NCBI GenBank assembly: GCA_905178155.1
Contig: CAJINV010000008.1
Span: forward strand, 4,080,793-4,144,792
Source of the DNA: Amoebophrya sp. A120
Lineage: Eukaryota > Sar > Dinophyceae > Syndiniales > Amoebophryaceae
Length of the DNA stretch: 64,000 nucleotides
Direction of reading: 5' to 3'
Shown here in pieces: positions 57,772 to 64,000 of the stretch. A program made the position numbers and the translations under genes. The notes under the pieces are model-generated. The model did no database searches. It was given only the letters and a program-made list of their open reading frames with translations, and was not told the origin of the DNA. Each line of letters starts with the position of its first letter. Position 1 is the stretch's first letter.

Positions 57772-58851
57772 TGGCCAACTATCACGCCCCTGCGGCATCT
57801 TAGTACCGCTACCAGGTCCGCACTGCAGTGCAAAAGCAGCAGCAGCGACAGCGTGGGGTCCGCGCCCACAACCTGTTCCGCGACCCGAAGAACAAGCTCA
57901 GGCTAGATGAGGAGCTCAGGATCTGGCCCACAGAGCTTAGCTATGGCTATGATTATATGATGAGCAGATCCTGCAGGTGGTCAGCTTTTGTTAGTTGGTT
58001 TAACACAAAATTCCCATCCAGAAAGATCTACATCCCTAGGATAAATGAGCCACTGGACAAGCTAAAGTGCCCGAGTTTGATGTTCTTGCGTGAGCTACAC
58101 GAATATGGCGTCCATCTCATAAACGTAGATCAAGGGCAGTCCTACCACCTGCGCCTAAGCACAGTGCCCCAGCGCCTTAAGCACTTGAACAAGCTAGACG
58201 TAGGCTGTGCTTTTGCAATAGAAAATCAGTGGTCGATGTATGCGTCGCTGAACAGACTTAAGTCGCAGGAAGATCCGCAAAAAGCATCCCCTGTCACGCG
58301 ACAGCAGCTCGAGAAGCTGAGATACAATGACAAACTCCTAATGCAATTCTGGATAGCAACTGCCTTCAGGGTCAGTAGCTTTGCTAGTGTCACGATGGGA
58401 AAAATCTTTGATATCGGACAGGATAGCGCCGGCGAGTTATGGGCCGAGGTTTTCACAGATCATGTAAAATTTAACCCATCGCCAGGAGAGCTAGCTTTTC
58501 TCTGTCCTAGTCCCTCTGAAGTTTGTCTCCACACCAAACGCAGCATGTGTAGAAACAAAAACCGCGTACTACAAGCGGCTAGCACAAGGAAAAATCAAAT
58601 CCACGCCGCACTGTGCACGTCGCACAGCCGCTATGGCACTGCGGCTCACCTTTGCATCTATGAACCTTGGTGGAGTATTCACCATTCCTGACCTGTGCAT
58701 GGACAAAATTGCAGACCAGTTTGGCTGGTCACGCAAAACAGCACGCAGAAACTTCATCAACTACACTAGGGACTACAAAGCGCATTGCAATTCAGAGCTC
58801 TGTTTCCCACGTGCCACCATGAGCTGGATTCTGAGTGAGTGGTTTTTGTGA
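57771..58851 (+). CDS. DIRS tyrosine recombinase, disrupted frame
   Basis: A start ATG overlaps the RT stop (TAATG). The frame MANYHAPAAS hits TAG at 57801-57803, then stays open for 296 codons to 58691. Here the catalytic Arg lies in WIATAFRVSSFASV (58368). A second frame (about 58630-58851) holds the C-terminal recombinase box: LRLTFASMNLGG, IADQFGWSRKTARRNF and INYTRDY with the candidate nucleophile Tyr. Joining them needs a +1 shift around 58620-58650, at the H-x-x-R box. With one TAG and one shift the gene is either decaying or uses recoding or splicing. In intact DIRS elements this enzyme integrates circular cDNA. Confidence 0.75.
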
Positions 58852-59122
58852 AGCCCAGTCTGACTGGCACTCTTTTGACGCCAGCAGAGCAGCACACTTC
58901 CAAGCTCTGGCTGGGCGCCAAGTTAGCTTTAAGCAGGTTAGCGGCAAACTGCTGCCGCACGTGGCCTCTAAAGCCTTACAGTTGAACCTGAAGCCACCAA
59001 GTTGATTGCTTATCGCCCAACCTGGCCAGAAGGCCCATGGTATGTCTGCATACCGCTACACTATGGCCGTGCTCATCCCAGATCGTGAAACCCGATTGGC
59101 AAATTGATCTTGGATTCCCACT

Positions 59123-59340
59123 GGGTTGAACCTTGATTACGGTCACACCAGTCGTTCCTCATTGTCGTTCCGTTCTCAAGTCGTTCTAGATCAGTTTGTG
59201 ATCGTGTTTCAGGTTTAGCCCGTGGCTAAGACAGATGCGTTGCGCGTGCCACACGCCCCGCGCGATCTTCGGATGAGAAGTGGTATGTGTGTATGTCGGA
59301 TATGAAAACGGTTGCCTTGACTGTAGGCGTGATAATAATT
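59123..59340 (+). repeat. DIRS split direct repeat B1
   Basis: 218 bp beginning GGGTTGAACCTTGATTACGG; matches B2 at 59551-59768 with a handful of changes. Confidence 0.95.
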
Positions 59341-59475
59341 ATGCCAAACACCAGAATTATGGGCAACGAAGGAAAGGCAAACACACATATCCGACCTTGT
59401 TTGTATGTTTTGTTTGGGCTTGGTACAAGCCAGTGCAGTTGAAAGTTCCTAGTTTCTGTTGAAGTTCCGTTTTCG
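59341..59475 (+). repeat. DIRS split direct repeat A2
   Basis: 135-bp copy of A1, directly abutting B1, as expected for the circle-junction order B1-A2-B2. Confidence 0.95.
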
Positions 59476-59550
59476 CCCTCCCGACGTATGCGCGTACTAA
59501 AACCCACTCGCAGTGCATCCGTCTTCCCAGCCCTTGACTATCGTCACTTG

Positions 59551-59768
59551 GGGTTGAACCTTGATTACGGTCACACCAGTCGTTCCTCATTGTCGTTCCG
59601 TTCTCAAGTCGTTCTAGATCAGTTTGTGGTCGTGTTTCAGGTTTAGCCCGTGGCTAAGACAGATGCGTTGCGCGTGCCACACGCCCCGCGCGATCTTCGG
59701 ATGAGAAGTGGTGTGTGTGTATGTCGGATATGAAAGCGGTTGCCTTGACTGTAGGTGTGATAATAATT
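59551..59768 (+). repeat. DIRS split direct repeat B2
   Basis: 218-bp copy of B1, ending GTGATAATAATT, which is taken as the 3' end of the element. Confidence 0.95.
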
Positions 59769-60140
59769 CTGAGTCGCAGTAGAAATAGATATAGAATGTA
59801 AGAAAAGAATAACTTTAAGAAACCGAAAAAACCCGACTAAACGGGCACAAACGTCCATGACCTTTTTAATGCTTTGGTGGAAACAAAACACACTGGACCC
59901 ATCCTTTCTTTGTTTGCCCGCTGGTTGGCTCAAGGTGCCAATGAGTATACGAATTCTTTCGTGTAAAACTTTCCGTGATTCACATTCTGACTATTGGAAG
60001 AATTGAAAATACAACACGCATGGGATTCCGCAGTTCTCGCCGCCAACAAAAGTGATGCTCGAACTGAATCCAGAACGAATCGGTCGCATTACAGGACGTG
60101 AGAAGAGCGACTTCTGATCCCGACAGACCTATTTTCGACA
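59769..60140. other. spacer 3' of the DIRS element
   Basis: AT-rich, no gene or repeat recognised before motif copy 6. Confidence 0.45.
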
Positions 60141-60190
60141 ATATCGTCAACCGCCTAGATATCACTGCCACCACTTGAATTTGTGCACGC
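60141..60190 (+). repeat. 42-63 kb motif repeat, copy 6
   Basis: ATATCGTCAACCGCCTAGAT through GTGCACGC, then an abrupt change to GC-rich DNA. Confidence 0.9.
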
Positions 60191-61130
60191 AAAAGGTAAG
60201 CCGCCAGGCCCTAGCGATTTGCCCAAAACAATCCCGCGCCGAGGGCTTTCCGGCGCTCCGTTTTTTCAGGCGCCCGACTGCCGCCGCCCGCCGCACAGGG
60301 CCCACAGGCACGACGGCGGGGGCGCGCCGCCATTCGCGACGGCCGGTCGGTTCATGGGGCTGCGCGAATCGGGCCGCGGCCCCTTATTGGCTTGCGGCGG
60401 AGGCCGAACGAAGCCGCCCTTCCGCGGCCGCCCCGGACAATTTCCGTGGCGCCGGCCTTTTCGTTTCCCTGGAGGTCGTGCATGTGTGCACTTTCGGGGG
60501 CTTTGTGGCGCCCGTTTTGCTGGCCGAAAGTCCGTAGTTAGCTGCTTACCACCAAAATCCACAGCATGCGTTTTTTTTCGCGCCAGCGTGTCCGAGCATG
60601 CACCCAGGGAAACGGTGCCGGGCGCCTCCTCCGGACGCTTTGGGGCTTGCTGCTTCGAAGGGGCATCGAGATGATTTGGCGCATGGCCCAAGGCCAGGCC
60701 TTCTGTTTGTTTCTGAGAGTCCTCGCGCGCTTAACGTGGGAGACCCAATGGCCCATCTGGTGGTGGATTGCCTCGCTGTATTGGAAGATCTCGAAGGGGG
60801 ATGGCGCCCCTCGGCCCTTTTTGCCCCCCTCGTCCCTTGCGTTTCGCGCAAATATGCGACCAGCTACTCCAGCCCGGAAGTGATCTCTGTGCGTGGCTAT
60901 GATGTGGCGTAGGACCAACATGTCTGCGGAGCAGTCGCCCTGCTTCGAGACGAGGCAACAGCGCAGCAGGGTCTTCGCCAGCGCCGTGCCCTTGATCAAG
61001 TATGTCGAGGCGATGCAGCGAAGGCTTCGCCGCCGGAAAAGGCCGAAAGACCTACAAGCATGGGCGCGCACTAATGTCTCAAAAAGTAGGCCCCTAGTTT
61101 TTGTGCGCCACTAGCTAGCTAACTTAACTG
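60191..61130. other. GC-rich block following motif copy 6
   Basis: Composition and word use (GGCGCC, GCGGCCG, GGGGCG) resemble the 22-27 kb island, strongest at 60200-60540. Overlapping frames occur on both strands; the longest on the minus strand (60538-61071) has no domain. No gene called. Confidence 0.45.
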
Positions 61131-61293
61131 ATTAGCTCGCGCATTGAAGTCGGGGACTATCCTCCTTGGAGAGCCGCTGGCGGATGCCGTCCGGGCAGGT
61201 TGCGGGGCCGGTTATCATGAAGCTCCGCCAGTGCGTTAAAATTTTTTCTCTTTGTGGAAATCCGGGGTAGTGTGGACAGTTTTCGCCAACGTA

Positions 61294-61338
61294 TAGATAT
61301 CACTGCCACCACTTGAATTTGTGCACGCATCAAGAAAA
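61294..61338 (+). repeat. 42-63 kb motif repeat, copy 7
   Basis: TAGATATCACTGCCACCACT through GTGCACGCATCAAGAAAA. It shares the CGCATCAAGAAA extension with copy 5. Confidence 0.9.
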
Positions 61339-61344
61339 GTTGTA

Positions 61345-61958
61345 AGTCTGCCCCGGTAAACCCTCCGTCTTCATCTCCCGCGGACGAAGTAGGCGCAGCT
61401 ACTTCTTCTATTGACGACTTGAAAAACGACCAGCAGAAGATCAATAGTTTGTTTCGAAACAATAAAGATCATGCATTTAACAAGCGGGGCAGGCCGTTGG
61501 CCTCGCCCAACCTCAACACTGTGGACGACAAGCCCACTGCTTCTGCTAATTCATCTTCGTCTTCAGCTGTGCCTCCAGGCAAGCCAGCTCCAGCATGGGG
61601 TGCCAACGCTAACAAGGGACAAAAGCATGCCCACCACAAACTTCCGGATCCTTCTTCTCAGAAAAACCATAAGGGTGGGGGAAAGAATCTGAACCAGAAA
61701 GAAGTGATTGCTACCTCTGCCCCTGCTTCTGGACCTGCCTTCCATACTCCACGCGGAGAAACTGTTACCCCTATCCACAACAACCAGCATCATCATCAAC
61801 CAAAAGGCAAAAACCAGCAAGGAGGCGGTAACCGCTTGGGTCAGGGATCTGGTCGCTATGCCTTCTCCCTCAGTGACAACAGGCCGCAGAATCATTACAA
61901 CTTAAATACCCAGGATTTTCAGTCGCAATCCCAGTCGCAGCACACTGCTCATCGCTAA
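61345..61958 (+). CDS. low-complexity His/Asn/Gln/Gly-rich ORF without an ATG at its start
   Basis: A frame is open from the end of motif copy 7 to TAA 61958, about 200 residues (SAPVNPPSSSPADEVGAATSS..., NNQHHHQPKGKNQQGGGN, SQSQSQHTAHR). There is no in-frame ATG near the start, so it is a 5'-truncated piece or an internal exon. A basic, Gln/Asn/Gly-rich tail is common in retrotransposon Gag proteins, but no family is recognised. Confidence 0.4.
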
Positions 61959-62539
61959 TAGCCTGCTTATGCTTATTTCTATTTTTGCTTATTATCTTTT
62001 TCTTTTGCTTATCACTGCTTCTCTTCTCTCTGCTATCCCAACATGCGATCTATGATAGAGGTAGCTCTCAACTTATTATTGTTTTTTCAATCAAGGTCAA
62101 AGTCACTAGCTGTTCCTACACGATCCGGAAATGATGACGCTGTATTTCCGCTGCATGTTCTGTGCCTATCCACATGAGAGTTTTCGTCATGCAATTTGGC
62201 TTCGTCTTCCTATGTTGAGTTCAATTATTGAATTGGTTAGTGCGAAGCACCAGAAAGTTCTTATCTCATCTGCAATGCTTGCGTCAGTTATAGCACGCTT
62301 TGTGCTACTCTTCTATTTTTGCATGACGCCTTGCATAGAGCAGCATTACATTTTATCAACAGGGATTTGTATTGCTTGTCTCTTCATAAAAATGATTCAT
62401 AGTGCTCAGAGTATTTTTCTACCCTAATGCCCTATTTTCTCTTGCATGCATGTAGCATGTGCTGATACATGAAAAGAAGCCATGCTACTCGTATTTCATG
62501 TTCAAAAGCGTTTCTTCCGTCGTTTGTGTAAGCACTGTC
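61959..62539. other. AT-rich spacer
   Basis: Contains a 98-codon hydrophobic frame (62131-62427) with no known domain; it is probably not a gene. Confidence 0.4.
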
Positions 62540-62647
62540 TCATGAGAGAAAAAATGAGAGATTGATAGCTGCTGCTATAGCGATGCTGCTGAATCATGAG
62601 AGAACAAATGAGAGATTGATAGCTGCTGCTATCAGCGATGTTGCTTG
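62540..62647 (+). repeat. tandem duplication, 54-bp unit x2
   Basis: Units begin TCATGAGAGAA at 62540 and 62594 and share AATGAGAGATTGATAGCTGC-TGCTAT. A few substitutions separate them. Confidence 0.88.
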
Positions 62648-62995
62648 CCCATTCCCATCACGAGCATATTCATGGCTGGAGCCGCAGATCATGATCGATC
62701 TGTGCACCGTCGGCAAACGGTGTGCAGGTTTAGGCCGGTGCTTAAGGCGCCCGTGAAGACGTTCACATTTACCAGCAGACCACCAGAAAACGTACAAACG
62801 AACACTCGCTTGCTCCTTTCCTCTTCTTCTTTTCGCGCCCTCTTTAGGTTCTCATTGCTCCTCATTTCACTCCTAAAAATGAACAAATCAGCGACTTAGG
62901 TGTGCTTTTTATTATTTTTAATTTTTATTTTTTAATAGGTTTAATAGGTTACGGTTAGCATCTGTTTACTTTGCTATGCTTATTGTTGTACTTCT

Positions 62996-63031
62996 CTAGA
63001 TATCACTGCCACCACTTGAATTTGTGCACGC
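62996..63031 (+). repeat. 42-63 kb motif repeat, copy 8 (shortest 5' side)
   Basis: CTAGATATCACTGCCACCAC through GTGCACGC; no upstream GTCAAC part. Confidence 0.9.
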
Positions 63032-64000
63032 GTGTTGGTGACTATGACGGCGTAACTGGTACTGAACCTGGGGGCCGAGCGAGACTTAGTGACCGACGCT
63101 CCTTGTGCGGCGAGGGGTTTTCTGATCGTTCGACTTTGCTCTTGATGGTGAGTGTGCAGGCGAGCGTCACCGAAAAGCAGGCGCGATCGAGTGCAAAGTG
63201 GTGGTGTTGCCTGTGTATAGTAGAATTTGCTCTGCGTCGCACACCCCATGGCACGCATAGAGTGTGGCCTCCTTGCGTGACCTTTGTTTATTTGCTCCTG
63301 TTCCAGACCCAAACACATTTGTAATGCATATCGTCCTTTGTGTGGCAAAGTGAAGTAGAGTGGAGGCACATCGCCATGGGCTGGCAAGCGATGGCAACCT
63401 ACGATCGGCTCTGCCACCGCTTGCGACCGAGCGGCCGCCATCTGTTCGACCTTACCACGGAGGCACAAGTGGTGCGCTATGGTTGTGCGACAGCTTCGCG
63501 GGCGAACGTAACAAGTAGACGGTGGGCGCGGTTGCCGTGGCCTTATATCGATGAAAGTGCACCCACCCCATCTTCACACAGGCGTAGTGCTGCAGCAGAC
63601 ACTTTTCAGTCGCGCTTGCTGGTTATGTTTTATTTCTGGTTTGTAATGGTGCACAAGATATGTGAGCAGATTGCTTCGTGGCGGGGATGTCACTGCCAGA
63701 GGCAAACTTGTCATGCATGATACGCGCGCTCTGTTTCGGATTTGTATAGGCAGATCGCATATCCTGGGTATGGGGTGGGTGTGCTTTTGTTCAAGATATA
63801 TCTTCCACGGGAATCGCGAGCGTCTGAAGTCGAATTCGGCGAAAGAGTGCGCGCGATCAGCAAACCTGATTCCACCAACTTGATTCCATTTCTCAACTTG
63901 ATTCGACAAACGCGATCCTGTCGCAAACGTGATCCCGTTAACGTGATTCCGCGAGTAAACTTGGTTCCAAAAATGTCAAAACGTGATACCGATACTTTCT
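63032..64000. other. right-edge region, no gene recognised
   Basis: No domain found. It holds an isolated introner-like right terminus (63302-63330, CCAGACCCAAACA ... AATGCATA) and a run of degenerate AACNTGATTCC words at 63870-63990. The window ends inside this repeat-like stretch. Confidence 0.4.

Larger units (their letters stand above)
46648..59768 (+). mobile_element. DIRS-order tyrosine-recombinase retrotransposon with split direct repeats
   Basis: Element of 13.1 kb defined by split direct repeats: A1 (46648-46782), B1 (59123-59340), A2 (59341-59475) and B2 (59551-59768). B1 abuts A2 exactly. A1...B1-A2-B2 is the arrangement described for PAT/Ngaro-type DIRS elements, whose recombinase inserts a circular intermediate without target duplication. 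Coding order: a 158-residue ORF, a long Gag-like ORF, a basic Lys/Gly-rich ORF, RT/RNase H and tyrosine recombinase. It is much longer than the 4-6 kb usual for the group, with 2.5 kb before the Gag-like ORF. There is a 75-bp unmatched stretch between A2 and B2. It lies between motif copies 5 and 6. Confidence 0.88.

Noticed and set aside
46648-59475. A1/A2 as long terminal repeats of an LTR retrotransposon
   Set aside because: No integrase or protease was seen, a second repeat pair interlocks with them, and the element encodes a tyrosine recombinase; split direct repeats fit better.
42372-63031. The eight-copy motif as a CRISPR array or a dinoflagellate spliced leader
   Set aside because: Spacing is irregular over kilobases, no cas genes occur, and the sequence does not match the known spliced-leader consensus.
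46045-63468. Recurring minus-strand peptide start RAQIQVVAVISRRLT
   Set aside because: It is only the translation of the complementary strand of the eight-copy DNA motif; the frames beyond it differ each time.

Overview
The window looks like nuclear DNA of a dinoflagellate-type alveolate, most plausibly a syndinian parasite such as Amoebophrya. This is inferred from gene content and from the introns, not from a database match. All seven well supported protein genes lie on the + strand, as in the one-way gene arrays of dinoflagellates. In order they are: the 3' part of a K+-type H+-pyrophosphatase (1-3462), an RIIa/EF-hand protein (5836-11488), a small EF-hand protein (13047-14507), an ABCG half-transporter (15793-21762), a 2OG-Fe(II) oxygenase fused to a thymidylate kinase (28228-30021, with one in-frame TAG), an aromatic amino acid hydroxylase (31279-34797) and a very large RING-finger protein (36821-42076).

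The most striking system is in the introns. Twenty-three introns in five of the genes are small DNA-transposon-like units of 108-395 bp. They start with TA, mostly end in ATA, carry terminal inverted repeats (TIRs) and are flanked by 5-bp direct repeats (12 of the 23 perfect). Removing the unit plus one copy of the direct repeat restores the conserved protein in frame every time. None of these junctions can be read as GT-AG, although ordinary GT-AG introns sit beside them in the same genes. They fall into about five TIR families, and full-length members of one family occur in two unrelated genes. These are introner elements whose removal does not follow the normal splice rule.

From 22.1 to 27.2 kb there is a gene-free, very GC-rich island built as a huge imperfect inverted repeat (arms of about 680 bp, a short outer terminal inverted repeat, a 42-bp inner hairpin and a 36-bp perfect palindrome). 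From 42 kb to the end the DNA is repeat-rich. A short motif with a hairpin core occurs eight times in one orientation, copies differ in how far they extend 5', and it abuts unrelated sequences. There is a compound tandem/inverted repeat at 45.5-46.0 kb and a Ty1/copia-like reverse transcriptase (RT) scrap at 46.1 kb. A 13.1-kb DIRS-type tyrosine-recombinase retrotransposon (46648-59768) has the split direct repeats (A1 ... B1-A2-B2) of the PAT/Ngaro type and carries Gag-like, RT/RNase H and tyrosine recombinase ORFs.

Limits: exon joins were made by eye from conserved protein sequence and frame; there are no transcripts. Families were recognised from motifs only. Intergenic regions, promoters and UTRs could not be resolved.
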